DNA of 64,000 nt. Origin: Muribaculaceae bacterium Isolate-104 (HZI). GTDB lineage: Bacteria; Bacteroidota; Bacteroidia; Bacteroidales; Muribaculaceae. Under the pieces are notes generated by a model that was given only the letters and a program-made list of their open reading frames with translations, was not told the DNA's origin and made no database searches. How positions within the stretch are numbered: position 1 is the stretch's first letter; every line of letters begins with the position of its first letter. The stretch covers positions 82,602 through 146,601 of the forward strand of contig RIBJ01000033.1 of NCBI GenBank assembly GCA_003762715.1, given 5' to 3'. Positions 27,747 through 37,800 of the stretch are shown one piece after another. The position numbers and the translations under genes are program-made.

Positions 27747-28556
27747 ATGTGGTTAACATGCTCATCTATAGGGAGGAAGCTGGTGATGGCAGTCACCGGC
27801 GTGTGCCTTGTCCTATTTGTAACATTTCACTGTCTGATGAACGGTGTAGCGCTGTTCTGGCCTGAGGCATACAACGATGTGTGTGCCTTCCTTGGTGCCA
27901 ACTGGTATGCTCTGATAGCATCTATCGGGCTTGCCGCTCTGTTCATAATCCACATCATTTACGCTGTGTGGCTCACCTTGCAAAACCGCAAGGCGCGCGG
28001 CTCCAGCCGTTATGCTGTGACATCACGCCCCGTGCAGGTTGAATGGGCAAGCAAAAACATGCTTGTGCTCGGCATTGTGGTTGTGGCTTTCCTTGTAGTG
28101 CACCTCATCCAGTTCTGGGCAAAAATGCAGCTTGCGGAAATCTGCGAGTCATGTGTTGTTGAGGGCGGAGAGGCTATTCCCCCTCAGGCAGGCACTCTGT
28201 TCATCCAGATTGCATTCTCTCAGATTTGGACTCCGATTGTATACATCATAGGTTTTGTGGCTCTATGGTTCCACATGAACCACGGTTTCTGGTCAATGTT
28301 CCAGAGCGCCGGTTGGGACAATGACGTGTGGATCAAACGCCTCAAATGCATTGGCTGCTGGTGGACATCAATCGTTATTGCTCTGTTTGTGGCTCAGGCG
28401 ATTGTCTTCACCGTTCAGGCTCGCAAAGGTTTCTACAACGACAATGAAGGTCTCAAACAGCAGTACATCGAGTTTCGTGAAGAAATGAATGCAAAGCACG
28501 TAGAGTGCGAACCGGCATCGGAATCTGTTGAGGTTCTAACTATTATTAACGAATAA
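27747..28556 (+). CDS. frdC: fumarate reductase / succinate dehydrogenase cytochrome b subunit (269 aa)
   Basis: Membrane anchor that binds heme b and exchanges electrons with menaquinone. Five membrane helices are visible, with His residues inside the helices (TFHCLMNG, FIIHIIYAVW, VHLIQFW, WFHMNHGFWSMFQSAG) that fit di-heme ligation. The C-terminal tail is longer and more acidic than usual. First gene of frdCAB, 18 bases before the flavoprotein gene. In fermenting Bacteroidales this complex reduces fumarate to succinate as the main electron sink. Confidence 0.92.
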   Translation: MWLTCSSIGRKLVMAVTGVCLVLFVTFHCLMNGVALFWPEAYNDVCAFLGANWYALIASIGLAALFIIHIIYAVWLTLQNRKARGSSRYAVTSRPVQVEWASKNMLVLGIVVVAFLVVHLIQFWAKMQLAEICESCVVEGGEAIPPQAGTLFIQIAFSQIWTPIVYIIGFVALWFHMNHGFWSMFQSAGWDNDVWIKRLKCIGCWWTSIVIALFVAQAIVFTVQARKGFYNDNEGLKQQYIEFREEMNAKHVECEPASESVEVLTIINE

Positions 28557-28574
28557 ATTAACACAATCACAGAT

Positions 28575-30602
28575 ATGGCAGACTTAAAAAATGTAGAGGG
28601 TATGATTGATTCTACCCCTATAATGAAGGATTACGCCGACATCGAATCCTCCAAGCTCCCCGAATATCAGATTGACTCAAAGGTGCCCGAAGGCCCCATT
28701 GCTGACAAGTGGACCAACTACAAGGCTCATCAGAAACTTGTCAATCCCGCCAACAAGCGCAATCTTGACGTGATTGTGGTTGGTACCGGTCTTGCCGGCG
28801 CTTCTGCGGCGTCGACTCTTGCCGAACTGGGCTTCAATGTGCTCAACTTCTGCATTCAGGACAGCCCCCGTCGCGCGCACTCAATTGCGGCTCAGGGCGG
28901 TATTAACGCAGCGAAAGACTATCAGAACGACGGCGACTCAGTTTACCGTCTCTTCTATGACACTGTAAAGGGTGGTGACTTCCGCAGCCGCGAGGCCAAT
29001 GTGTACCGTCTCGCCGAGGTGTCAAACAATATCATCGACCAGTGCGTGCAGCAGGGTGTGCCTTTTGCGCGTGAATACGGCGGTCTTCTTGCAAACCGTT
29101 CTTTCGGCGGCGCCCAGGTGAGCCGTACATTCTATGCAAAGGGACAGACCGGTCAGCAGCTCCTCCTCGGCGCTTACGCTTCGCTCAACCGTCAAATTCA
29201 GAAAGGTCAGGTGAAGTCGTACAACCGTCGCGAAATGCTCGACCTCGTAATCATTGACGGTCGTGCCCGCGGTATTATTGTACGCAACCTCGTTACAGGC
29301 AAGCTGGAACGCTACGCCGCTCATGCGGTTGTGCTTGCGACCGGCGGTTACGGACGCACTTTCTTCCTCTCTACAAACGCTATGGGCTGTAACGGCTCGG
29401 CTGCGATTCAGGCATTCAAGAAAGGCGCTTATCTGTCAAACCTCGCATTCACTCAGATTCACCCCACCTGTATCCCCGTTCACGGCGAAGACCAGTCGAA
29501 GCTCACACTCATGAGCGAATCGCTCCGTAACGACGGCCGTATCTGGGTGCCCAAGAAAAAAGAGGACGCCGAGGCTATCCGTGCAGGCAAGAAACGCCCC
29601 ACAGACATCCCCGACGAAGACCGTGACTTCTATCTGGAGCGCCGTTATCCCGCATTCGGCAACCTCTGCCCCCGTGACATAGCCAGCCGTGCCGCAAAAG
29701 AACGCTGCGATGCCGGCTTCGGCGTAGGTACAGGAAATGCGGTATATCTCGACTTCAAATATGCCATACAGCGTCTCGGCGCCGATGTTGTGCGCGACCG
29801 CTACGGCAACCTCTTCGACATGTACCAGATGATTTCCGATGACAACCCCTATGAGACCCCGATGATGATATTCCCCGCCAGCCACTACACCATGGGCGGT
29901 ATCTGGGTCGACTACGAACTCCAGACATCTATCAAGGGGCTGTTTGCCATCGGTGAATGTAACTTCTCCGACCACGGCGCAAACCGTCTCGGCGCGTCTG
30001 CTCTCATGCAGGGTCTTGCCGACGGTTACTTCGTGCTTCCGTACACTATGCAGAACTACCTCAGCGACCAGATCAAGGTGCCCCACTTCACAACCGACAC
30101 CAAAGAGTTTGACGACGCTGAAAAGGCAGTACGCGACCGTATCGAGAAACTTATGGCTATCAAGGGTACCAAGAGTCCCGATGAAATCCACAAGCGTCTC
30201 GGTCATGTGATGTGGAACCTTGTTGGCATGGGCCGTACTCTCCAGAGCCTTGTAAAAGCGCTCGACGAGCTTGAGGATGTGCGCAAGGAGTTCTACACCG
30301 ACCTGCGTATAGTAGGCAGCGCCGACGACCTCAACACCGAACTTGAAAAGGCTCTGCGTCTGGAAGACTTCCTTGTCATGGCGAAGATGATGGCTATCGA
30401 CGCGCTTCACCGCAATGAAAGCTGCGGCGCCCACTTCCGCGAAGAGTACCAGACTCCCGACGGCGAGGCAAAGCGCAATGACGAAGAGTACATGTATGTG
30501 AGCTGCTGGAAATACACCGGCGACAACGAAAAACCGGTGCTTCTCAAGGAACCCCTCAAATATGAGGCTATCCAGGTGCAGACCCGTAACTACAAGTCAT
30601 AA
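28575..30602 (+). CDS. frdA: fumarate reductase / succinate dehydrogenase flavoprotein subunit (675 aa)
   Basis: Catalytic subunit with covalently bound FAD. The FAD motif is [20 protein letters not shown] (about residue 64); [20 protein letters not shown] contains the His that bonds FAD. Substrate-site HPTCIPVHG and [13 protein letters not shown] are intact. The C-terminal domain is of normal length. The Met-rich and acidic N-terminal 50 residues precede the Rossmann fold, as in the Bacteroidota and B-type enzymes. Confidence 0.95.
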   Translation: MADLKNVEGMIDSTPIMKDYADIESSKLPEYQIDSKVPEGPIADKWTNYKAHQKLVNPANKRNLDVIVVGTGLAGASAASTLAELGFNVLNFCIQDSPRRAHSIAAQGGINAAKDYQNDGDSVYRLFYDTVKGGDFRSREANVYRLAEVSNNIIDQCVQQGVPFAREYGGLLANRSFGGAQVSRTFYAKGQTGQQLLLGAYASLNRQIQKGQVKSYNRREMLDLVIIDGRARGIIVRNLVTGKLERYAAHAVVLATGGYGRTFFLSTNAMGCNGSAAIQAFKKGAYLSNLAFTQIHPTCIPVHGEDQSKLTLMSESLRNDGRIWVPKKKEDAEAIRAGKKRPTDIPDEDRDFYLERRYPAFGNLCPRDIASRAAKERCDAGFGVGTGNAVYLDFKYAIQRLGADVVRDRYGNLFDMYQMISDDNPYETPMMIFPASHYTMGGIWVDYELQTSIKGLFAIGECNFSDHGANRLGASALMQGLADGYFVLPYTMQNYLSDQIKVPHFTTDTKEFDDAEKAVRDRIEKLMAIKGTKSPDEIHKRLGHVMWNLVGMGRTLQSLVKALDELEDVRKEFYTDLRIVGSADDLNTELEKALRLEDFLVMAKMMAIDALHRNESCGAHFREEYQTPDGEAKRNDEEYMYVSCWKYTGDNEKPVLLKEPLKYEAIQVQTRNYKS

Positions 30603-30624
30603 CAGTAAACAACCACGGGGCATA

Positions 30625-30651
30625 GGCAATGGCGGGTTCGCCGCCGTTGCC
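30625..30651 (+). promoter_or_regulatory. intercistronic hairpin between frdA and frdB
   Basis: An 11-bp stem with one G-T pair (30625-30635 with 30641-30651) and a GTTCG loop lies in the 77-base gap. No T-run follows, so it is not an obvious terminator. It may shield the mRNA or mark a processing site. Confidence 0.6.
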
Positions 30652-30679
30652 GAGCCTACCAAATAACAAACAACATCAA

Positions 30680-31435
30680 ATGGAAACAACAATCAGCGTA
30701 AACCTGAAAATTTGGCGTCAACGTGGTCCTAAAGAGAAAGGCCAGTTCGTCAATTATCATCTCGATAACGTGTCGACAGGCAGTAGCTTCCTCGAAATGC
30801 TCGACATGCTCAACCAGCAGCTCGTCGAAAAAGGAGAGGAACCTGTGGTGTTCGACAGCGACTGCCGTGAAGGCATCTGCGGCATGTGTTCTCTTTACAT
30901 AAACGGTCATCCCCACGGCCCGGTGCAGGGCATAACAACCTGCCAGCTTCACATGCGTAAGTTCAATAACGGCGACACAATCACAATTGAGCCCTGGCGC
31001 TCTGCCGCGTTCCCTGTAATCCGTGACCTTATGGTCAACAGAAACGCTTTTGACCAGATTCAGCAGGCAGGCGGCTATGTGTCTTTCAACTGCGGCGGCG
31101 CTCCTGATGCCAACGCCACTCCTATTTCAAAAGAGGTGGCAGACGTGGCTATGGACTCCGCTACATGTATCGGTTGCGGTGCATGTGTGGCTGCTTGTAA
31201 AAACGGATCGGCAATGCTGTTCGTGTCTGCGAAAGTGAGCCAGTTCGCTCTCCTGCCCCAGGGTCAGGTTGAACGCAAGCGTCGTGCCCGTGCCATGGTA
31301 CGCAAAATGGATGAACTCGGGTTCGGCAACTGCACCAACACCGGCGCATGTGCTGCGGAATGTCCCAAAAACATTCCTCTGAGCAACATCGCACGCCTCA
31401 ACCGTGAATTCATCAAAGCGAAATGCGCGGAATAA
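30680..31435 (+). CDS. frdB: fumarate reductase / succinate dehydrogenase iron-sulfur subunit (251 aa)
   Basis: Carries electrons between the quinone site and FAD through three iron-sulfur clusters. The start is ATG at 30680 ([14 protein letters not shown]); an in-frame ATG 17 codons upstream would cover the intercistronic hairpin. The [2Fe-2S] ligands are in CREGICGMC; the other clusters use [14 protein letters not shown] and [14 protein letters not shown]. Last gene of the operon, followed by a strong terminator. Confidence 0.94.
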   Translation: METTISVNLKIWRQRGPKEKGQFVNYHLDNVSTGSSFLEMLDMLNQQLVEKGEEPVVFDSDCREGICGMCSLYINGHPHGPVQGITTCQLHMRKFNNGDTITIEPWRSAAFPVIRDLMVNRNAFDQIQQAGGYVSFNCGGAPDANATPISKEVADVAMDSATCIGCGACVAACKNGSAMLFVSAKVSQFALLPQGQVERKRRARAMVRKMDELGFGNCTNTGACAAECPKNIPLSNIARLNREFIKAKCAE

Positions 31436-31463
31436 TTTAGAGAATCCCACGCAGTCATAACAA

Positions 31464-31507
31464 AACATCCCGGCAAGCCGTAATGGAGTGCCGGGATGTT
31501 GTATTTT
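31464..31507. terminator. bidirectional terminator between frdB and the beta-lactamase gene
   Basis: A perfect 12-bp stem (31464-31475 with 31489-31500). T-rich sequence follows on the + strand (GTATTTTGT) and TTTTG on the minus strand, serving both convergent genes. Confidence 0.8.
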
Positions 31508-31521
31508 GTACAGTCAGCCGG

Positions 31522-32409
31522 CTACTTCGAAATGTGGCGGCGCACAATCTCGGATATGTCTCCGATAATAGCCTCAGTGGCTTCCATGCCGGCAGGGGAG
31601 TCGGCAACAAACACAGCTATGGAGTACGATTTGCCCTCAGGTAGTTCTATGTATCCGGCATCGTTTACCGCCGATATACGTCCAGCCGGAGAAACATCTC
31701 CCGTTCCGGTCTTGTGTGCTATCAGTGTACCATCCTCAAAATCGGCGCCCGGTATTCTTGACATGCCGGTGGCGCACAGCTCCAGGTTTTGTCTCACAGC
31801 GCGCATAAAAGGAGTGGAATCTGCGAGATTGTTGCGGAAATACTCGGTAAACCGCGCCATTTCAACCGGGGTTGTCCGGTTTTTATGGCACAATGCAGTG
31901 TCAAGGTGCATATCGGCTTCGGTGTGCAATATATCAATGTCGCTGAAACCCATAGATTTTATTACGGAGTCTGCCACGGCAGTAGAGCCGATGATGTCAA
32001 ACAATATGTCGCAGGCGTTGTTGTCGCTCTGAACCAGAGAATACTCCAGAAGCTCCCCGATTGGAATTCTTAGCGAAACCACCCCGTAGTGTTCGCGAAG
32101 AGGGCTGTATGTGTCACGCAAAATCATGGACGAGTCTATGCTGACCGAATCTTCCGGAACAATGCCGTTTTTGTCGCAGAAAGCAGCTACGGCAACAGCC
32201 TGTGGAAACTTGAAGACACTCTGCATCGGAAAATATTCGTCGCCGTTCACAGCCACGGTGTCATCGCCGCATATAACCGCCACTCCTATACGGCAGTTCT
32301 TTTCGGAAATATAGTTTTCAAGTTCTGATTGCAGAGAGGAGGCTCTGTGTCCGGACGAGCAGGAACCCAGAGCCGCGGCAATAAGAATCAGCAATGGAAC
32401 ACGTTTCAT
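31522..32409 (-). CDS. class A beta-lactamase, CblA/CfxA-like (295 aa)
   Basis: Serine beta-lactamase, probably a cephalosporinase, exported and lipid-anchored. With the start at 32409 the signal ends in lipobox LGSC (Cys17). The active-site motifs are in order: SVFK (Ser64, Lys67), SDN (128-130), TEADMH with the general-base Glu164, and KTG (233-235). The E-A-x-M pattern is that of subclass A2 enzymes such as PER and CfxA. The frame is open upstream to 32496, but a full promoter lies inside that extension, which settles the start. No mobile-element genes are adjacent, so this looks chromosomal. Confidence 0.9.
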   Translation of the reverse strand: MKRVPLLILIAAALGSCSSGHRASSLQSELENYISEKNCRIGVAVICGDDTVAVNGDEYFPMQSVFKFPQAVAVAAFCDKNGIVPEDSVSIDSSMILRDTYSPLREHYGVVSLRIPIGELLEYSLVQSDNNACDILFDIIGSTAVADSVIKSMGFSDIDILHTEADMHLDTALCHKNRTTPVEMARFTEYFRNNLADSTPFMRAVRQNLELCATGMSRIPGADFEDGTLIAHKTGTGDVSPAGRISAVNDAGYIELPEGKSYSIAVFVADSPAGMEATEAIIGDISEIVRRHISK

Positions 32410-32444
32410 AGGCAAAGGTTGAATGGTTAATGTTGAATCGCAGA

Positions 32445-32476
32445 CAAAACTACCACAATTTTTTATTTTTGGCAAA
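32445..32476 (-). promoter_or_regulatory. promoter of the beta-lactamase gene
   Basis: On the minus strand TTTG (32473-32476), 20 bases, TAGTTTTG (32445-32452): a full consensus match. It gives a leader of about 30 nt to the ATG at 32409. Confidence 0.75.
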
Positions 32477-32513
32477 ATCGGCTCGCGCGGCGGCACACAA
32501 ATGAAAAAATGCC

Positions 32514-32521
32514 TAATTTTG
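32514..32521 (+). promoter_or_regulatory. -7 element of the AlkD-like gene
   Basis: TAATTTTG ends four bases before the ATG at 32526, so transcription should begin at or next to the start codon (a leaderless mRNA). The -33 element is not evident. Confidence 0.5.
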
Positions 32522-32525
32522 GAGC

Positions 32526-33260
32526 ATGGAAGATATAGCAGGCAATATAGAGCGGCAGATGACTCAGCTTGGCGATGAGGCTCAGGCGCGCCACCTCATG
32601 CGCTTTTTTAAAACAGGAAAAGGAGAATATGGCGAGGGCGACCGTTTTCTCGGCATAAGGGTGCCGGTATCCAGAACGATAGTGCGCCAGTGGCGCGACA
32701 AGGCTGATATGGCGGTGGTTCAAACGCTGCTCGGCTCCTGCTGGCATGAGGTGCGCTTTGTAGGGTTTCTGCTGCTTGTGGAGATATACAAAAAGATGGT
32801 CAAGGCGGGCGATGATACTGCTTCGCTAATCAGGTTTTATCTCTCGGTTATAGATCGCGGCAACAACTGGGATTTGGTGGATTTGGTAGCACCTAAAATT
32901 CTTGGAGACCGGGTGCTGCGCTTTCCCGATGACCGAAAAATTCTTTATGACCTTGCGGAGCGTCACGGACAGTTGTGGCATCAGCGGGTGGCTGTGGTGA
33001 GCACATGGACTCTTATCCGCGAACACAGGTATGATGAGGCGCTGAACATCTGCACTCTGTATCTCGACCACCCCCATGACCTTATCCACAAGGCAAGCGG
33101 CTGGATGCTGCGGGAGATAGGTAAAAGAGGGGGCATGAGACACCTTATGGATTTTCTTGATGCCCATGCCCACCGTATGCCGCGCACAATGCTGCGCTAT
33201 GCCATAGAGAAACTGTCTGCCGAACAGCGGCAGTACTACCTGCACTATTCGGGAACGTAG
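32526..33260 (+). CDS. AlkD-like DNA alkylation repair protein (244 aa)
   Basis: HEAT-repeat DNA glycosylase family that removes alkylated bases. Helical repeats run through the protein; family features are MRFFKTGKGEYGEGDRFLGI, the Trp-rich RGNNWDLVDLVAPKIL and WHQRVAVVSTWTLIRE. The Asp of NNWDLVD and the following Trp and Arg residues match the catalytic region of AlkD. The 3' end overlaps the convergent hmuV gene by 16 bases. Gene name not assigned since AlkC/AlkD-type paralogues are hard to separate by eye. Confidence 0.85.
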   Translation: MEDIAGNIERQMTQLGDEAQARHLMRFFKTGKGEYGEGDRFLGIRVPVSRTIVRQWRDKADMAVVQTLLGSCWHEVRFVGFLLLVEIYKKMVKAGDDTASLIRFYLSVIDRGNNWDLVDLVAPKILGDRVLRFPDDRKILYDLAERHGQLWHQRVAVVSTWTLIREHRYDEALNICTLYLDHPHDLIHKASGWMLREIGKRGGMRHLMDFLDAHAHRMPRTMLRYAIEKLSAEQRQYYLHYSGT

Positions 33261-33574
33261 ATTATATCACCGTTTTCAAGTTGGTATGCCACGCCGACGC
33301 GCTTGCCTTTGTTTGATGAGTTGTCGTTGTCCTCAGACGGGGTGTAACGGTTGATTTTCTCGCCCTCCTTGGTGATGATTTCCATATTTTCCTTACCGGG
33401 ATTCTTGACCATGGTGAAGTCCTCCTGAGAAAACATCTCGGTCATGTTGTAGCGGCTCACCAGCGCAACCATAAGAGCCACGGCAAAGACCATCGCCACA
33501 TCGAAGAGGTTGCTCACGACACTCATGGGGTCGGAGTCCTCGCGCTTTCTGAGTATGCTGCGTCTTCGTCTCAT
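33245..33574 (-). CDS. hmuV: HmuV-like DUF2149 protein (109 aa)
   Basis: Small inner membrane protein with one helix (DVAMVFAVALMVALVSRY, residues about 24-41) after a basic cytoplasmic N-terminus, then a periplasmic tail ending in YQLENGDIIYVPE. It matches DUF2149, an ExbD-like family, and it is the last gene of the hmu operon as in Porphyromonas gingivalis. It overlaps hmuU by four bases and the convergent AlkD-like gene by 16. With HmuU it probably forms a proton-driven motor; its mechanical target is unknown. Confidence 0.8.
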   Translation of the reverse strand: MRRRRSILRKREDSDPMSVVSNLFDVAMVFAVALMVALVSRYNMTEMFSQEDFTMVKNPGKENMEIITKEGEKINRYTPSEDNDNSSNKGKRVGVAYQLENGDIIYVPE

Positions 33575-34158
33575 TTCACAACGGTTTGCGCCACAAACTC
33601 AAGTATGGCAAGGTTCTTCATCGCCCAACGCTCCTTGACCTGCTGGGTCACAAAGCCTATGGCACTGACAACAAGTCCCACAACGGTGGTGGCAAACGCC
33701 ACCTGCATGTTGTACGCCATCGAGGCTATATCGCCTGTGGCAAGCCCGACCAGAGCCGGTCCCATTGGAATCAATGTGCCCATAAGTCCAAGTATGGGGC
33801 CCATCTTAGTGAGTACGCGCGAGGTGCTTATGTTTTTGTCGGCTGCTATCTCGTACTCAGACAGGAGCAGATTCACCTTTGCCTCGTCATTGCCGGCGGC
33901 TACTATTTCTCTTGCGTACACGCACACAAGTGATTCTGACTTCTCCGGAATGGAGGCTTCAAATTCAGGCAGCGATTCGGCAGTCAGTGACTCAATGCCG
34001 GCATACATGATTTCGGTCGATTTCTTTATCTGGAGATATTGACCGAAAAAGGCACCTATCAGCAGAAGCGCACGCACAAAAAAGAATATAAGCAGTACAA
34101 TAACCGGAACAAGCAGCCCGGTGGAAATCCAGTAAAGGATGTTGGATATGGTATTCAT
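33571..34158 (-). CDS. hmuU: HmuU, MotA/TolQ/ExbB-family protein (195 aa)
   Basis: Inner membrane proton-channel family protein. Three membrane helices: the N-terminal one (LVPVIVLLIFFFVRALLLIG), and a pair in the C-terminal half with the family pattern GPILGLMGTLIPMGPALVGLATGD and ATTVVGLVVSAIGFV. It overlaps both neighbours by four bases. In the hmu context it pairs with HmuV, in the way ExbB pairs with ExbD. Confidence 0.88.
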   Translation of the reverse strand: MNTISNILYWISTGLLVPVIVLLIFFFVRALLLIGAFFGQYLQIKKSTEIMYAGIESLTAESLPEFEASIPEKSESLVCVYAREIVAAGNDEAKVNLLLSEYEIAADKNISTSRVLTKMGPILGLMGTLIPMGPALVGLATGDIASMAYNMQVAFATTVVGLVVSAIGFVTQQVKERWAMKNLAILEFVAQTVVK

Positions 34159-34850
34159 GACAGTTTTGAAATTTTACGTTTGTTCATATATCTGTAGATT
34201 ATTGACCCTGCAAAGGCTCCGGATATGATCAGCGCCGATACTCCGGCGAGTGCGCCCCATTCCACCTCGCTTGTGCCTGCGGCGGCGGTGCGCCCGTTTA
34301 CAGTCGCCACGACTCCGAGAGCGGCAATGAGCAGGTTCACAAGAAAAATGAGTTCGGCGCGCAGCTCTGCCTCAGGGAGCAGGTATTTTGCTCCTGCTGC
34401 CGCGAGGGGAAAGAATACGGCAACTGCCCCTGCGGCGCTCCAGCCTATCAGAGCGAAATCCACTCCCGGCAGAGAAAACACAAGCTCCACCACTAAAGCG
34501 AGCAACACCGGAAATATCAGAGCGCCGGGAAACCATCCGGTTACATAAAAAGCAATCTTTTCGTTGCGTGTCAGTCTGCCGCTGCAAGACTTTGCGTAAA
34601 GAATGCAGAACGCAATCTGTACAAAAACGTCAACGGTGAGAATAACAGCAATGTCAAGCATAAGGGATGTATCGGCAAGCCAGTCAGCAATCATGGTTTT
34701 TGATTGCATGGAGGCAAAATCCACGCTGTAGCCTGTAAAAACAGCGGCTACAGCGCAGATTGCCGCTATTCCGGCTGCCTTGTGGCAGGCGAGCTTGAGT
34801 ATGAAGCTCACCGCCACAAGAATCATTATTATCAGAACTACAATCTCCAT
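34155..34850 (-). CDS. hmuT: HmuT-like polytopic membrane protein (231 aa)
   Basis: Six or so hydrophobic segments fill this protein (MEIVVLIIMILVAVSFILKL at the start). No soluble domain and no ABC signature. Position between the chelatase and the ExbB-like gene equals that of HmuT in the P. gingivalis hmuYRSTUV operon. Function unknown; a porphyrin or metal conduit or a motor partner are conceivable. It overlaps hmuU by four bases. Confidence 0.7.
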   Translation of the reverse strand: MEIVVLIIMILVAVSFILKLACHKAAGIAAICAVAAVFTGYSVDFASMQSKTMIADWLADTSLMLDIAVILTVDVFVQIAFCILYAKSCSGRLTRNEKIAFYVTGWFPGALIFPVLLALVVELVFSLPGVDFALIGWSAAGAVAVFFPLAAAGAKYLLPEAELRAELIFLVNLLIAALGVVATVNGRTAAAGTSEVEWGALAGVSALIISGAFAGSIIYRYMNKRKISKLS

Positions 34851-34856
34851 TTCAAA

Positions 34857-37800
34857 TTACCGGTTATTCATTTTTCTGCGGCGCCGGATAATGACACCGA
34901 AGGCAATCAGTGCGACAATAACCGCCACGCCCACTATGATACCGTTTACGGTATTGACAGAGTTCGCAGAAGAAAGAGTTTCCTTCTTCATGACCATTCC
35001 GTCATTGCCGTTGACAGCTTCAGCCCGGACTTCGGCAACCGCATTACGGTATTTGTCCGCACTTTCCTTGTTTACTTTCGATGAAATGAAATCGCGGAGC
35101 TTGGCGTTGTCGCACACAAAACCTGAACATGCGGGTCCGAACTCCTCGACTATTTCCGTGTGTAGCTCGGCAAGCTGCGACAGCTGCTCTGGAGATGCCT
35201 CCCACATGCCTTTGCGGGCTGTTTCAAGCATCACGGCGGTAATTTCCTGAATGGCGGCGGGATTGACAGACTTGAAGTAGTCTTTTGTGCCAAGGTTGTG
35301 CTTGTCTGCCACATAGGTGTCGTAGATGTCGTCCCACAGTTCGTTGTCAATGACATCGGGTTTCATGACATTCCACCCATATGTGTTTCTTACAATGTCG
35401 GCAAATTTGGATGCGTCACCCGAACCGCCTTTCATCTTCTCTTTGATATAGGAGGGGTTCAGGATAGTGGTGCGGCTTTCTACTCCTATTGCTTCTTTGA
35501 CTTCCTGCATTCTGACGTTATTGCGGTTGCGGTAATCGCTCAGATAAGCCTCCGGGTCCTTGCCGGTCACATTGCGCACCGCGAGGTTCATGCCGCCCAT
35601 GAATTCATACACATGGTCGAGGCTGAGGGCTCCCCATGTGTTGCTCTGGCGCGGCTGCACCACAACGTCTGTTCTGGTAAGGGCTGCCTCAAACGCGTGT
35701 TCGCGCATCTTTTCCCAGTCTTCTTCGGAACCGTATATGGCACCCATGTTGTTCATGTATGTCTCTGCTATTTCCGATTCGTTTTCCCACCGGTCGCCAG
35801 CTTCCACCATGCCTTGTATGCCGCTTCCATAGCTTCCGTTGGCACCGCCGAACACTCTTGCCGTGCTGAGTTCACGGGCTTCGGCAGGAGGTATCCCGCT
35901 CTCCACAAGGTGATGCTCTGACTCGACTACACCTTCGCTGACATAGTTGGGATAGATGTCGTCTTTGGCTTCAGCCGCCATTTTCACAGCCCTGCTTATG
36001 AGGAATAGGCGTGATGCGGCGAGGTCGCGAAGCTGTCCGGAAGTCTGAACCACAACATCGATTCGGCTGCGCCCCAGACTCTCCGACGGAATAAGCCGAA
36101 GGTCAGTGACTCTGCCGAACGGGTCGCGCACAGGCTCAACGCCGAGCATATACAGCACCTGTGCAATCGTGGCGCCTTCCGTTTCAATAAATTCGCTGCT
36201 CCAGAGCGTGTAGCTGACTTTGCGCGGCACAGAGTCGTTGTGGTTTTTCCGATACATTGCAAGGGTGTTGTCCGCGAGGGTCTTGCCTTTTTCCCATGCG
36301 ACTGCCGACGGTGTTTCCTCGGCATTGACAGCAAACATGTTGCGACCGGTAGGCAGTATGTTCGGATTCTGTACCGGGTCGCCTCCGGAGGTGGGAGAGA
36401 TGAATCCGCCGTTCAAGGCGTTTACAATAGACCCGAGCTCTTTGGCGGGGCTTGCTGTCAGTTCATCGCGGTACACTCCTACATTGGCAAGCGCTTTCTC
36501 CACTTCGCTGACGGCGAGCGCGAATTCGATTTCCTCTTTGGAAAATTCCTTGCCCGTTGCCGGTTTTGATCCATGGGTGGAAGCGCCGGTGATGCCTGAG
36601 CCTTTACGTTTCATCGCGGCTTCCATTTTCTTTATAGCGTCCTCGCTCGCACCCATTTTTTTCGCCATTTCCAGCGCTTTGTCGGCAGACATGCCCGGAA
36701 TCATGGCGTGGGCTTTTGCAGGAGCGCGTCGCTCTGCGATTTTTGCGGTAGACGCATCTTTCCGTGCAGGCATCATGGCTCCCATGACCATCATGCGCGA
36801 AAGCATGTCCTTAGACCCTTCAATGGCGCTGAGTATTGCTCTGGCGCTGTCAAGTTCGGCGGCGGAGATTCCTGCTATGCGGCATACCGCAGCATCATCT
36901 ATCGCAACATTGCCTCTCACGAGTGCGCGGGCTCTGTCACGGTATGTCGATATATTGCCTTTGCCGCCATTCAGCTTGTGAAGAGAATAAGCCACGGGGT
37001 CAATGGTCATCGCCTCTACCGTGCCGGTGATATGTTCGGTAGAGTATGGCTCGCCCAGTATGTATAAGGCACCGGTAATCTTTTCGTTTGCAAGTTCTTC
37101 GGCATAGGTTTCGATGCGCAGAATATCATCGGGGGTATATGCGGCGGATGCCGTGCTGTCAAGCCGCAGCTCGCGGTGAATGCCCAGCTCCACTGTAAAC
37201 TTCTTGACGATTTTTGCGGCGGAAACACTGTCGTTGCGAGTCGTAGCCTTGTTGTAGGCGGCTATGGCATCGGTAAGATTTTTGTATATGCCTCGGACAT
37301 TGCTTTCCATGAAAGGCGGAGTCAGATAGTTGATTACGCCGGCGTAGCTGCGGCGTTTGGCTATCATGGCTTCTCCCACGTTTGTGGTGGAGTACACATA
37401 GAAGTGCGGCATAGTGCCTACGAGTCTGTCGCTCCAGTCATTGCTGCCGAGCGCAACCTGTTTGCGCGGTGTAAATTCGAGAGAGCCGTGGGCACCGAAG
37501 TGCATCAGGGCGTCGGCTCCGAACCCGTAGCGGGCCCAGAGATATGACGCCACATAAGAGTGAGGGGGAGCCACATCCGTACCATGTACAATCTTGAAGT
37601 CGTCGTCACCTATGCCGGCTGCAGTCTGCGGTATCAGAACCACGTTGCCGAACTGTACGCGCGCAATGGCGGCGTTGCCGTTGCTGTCAGACAGTCCGTG
37701 ACCGGGAAATGCCCCGTCCACAGCGTCTATCTCTGCGCGCATGTCGGCAGACATTGCCTGCGCGCACCAGTCATTATATTCCTTTATGCCTACAAGAACG

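Noticed and set aside
29436..30434. Long minus-strand open frame (332 codons) across frdA
   Set aside because: frdA is certain from its FAD and active-site motifs. The antisense frame arises from its codon bias.
32410..32496. Upstream start of the beta-lactamase at 32496
   Set aside because: A full consensus promoter (32445-32476) lies within this extension, and the lipoprotein signal starts at 32409.
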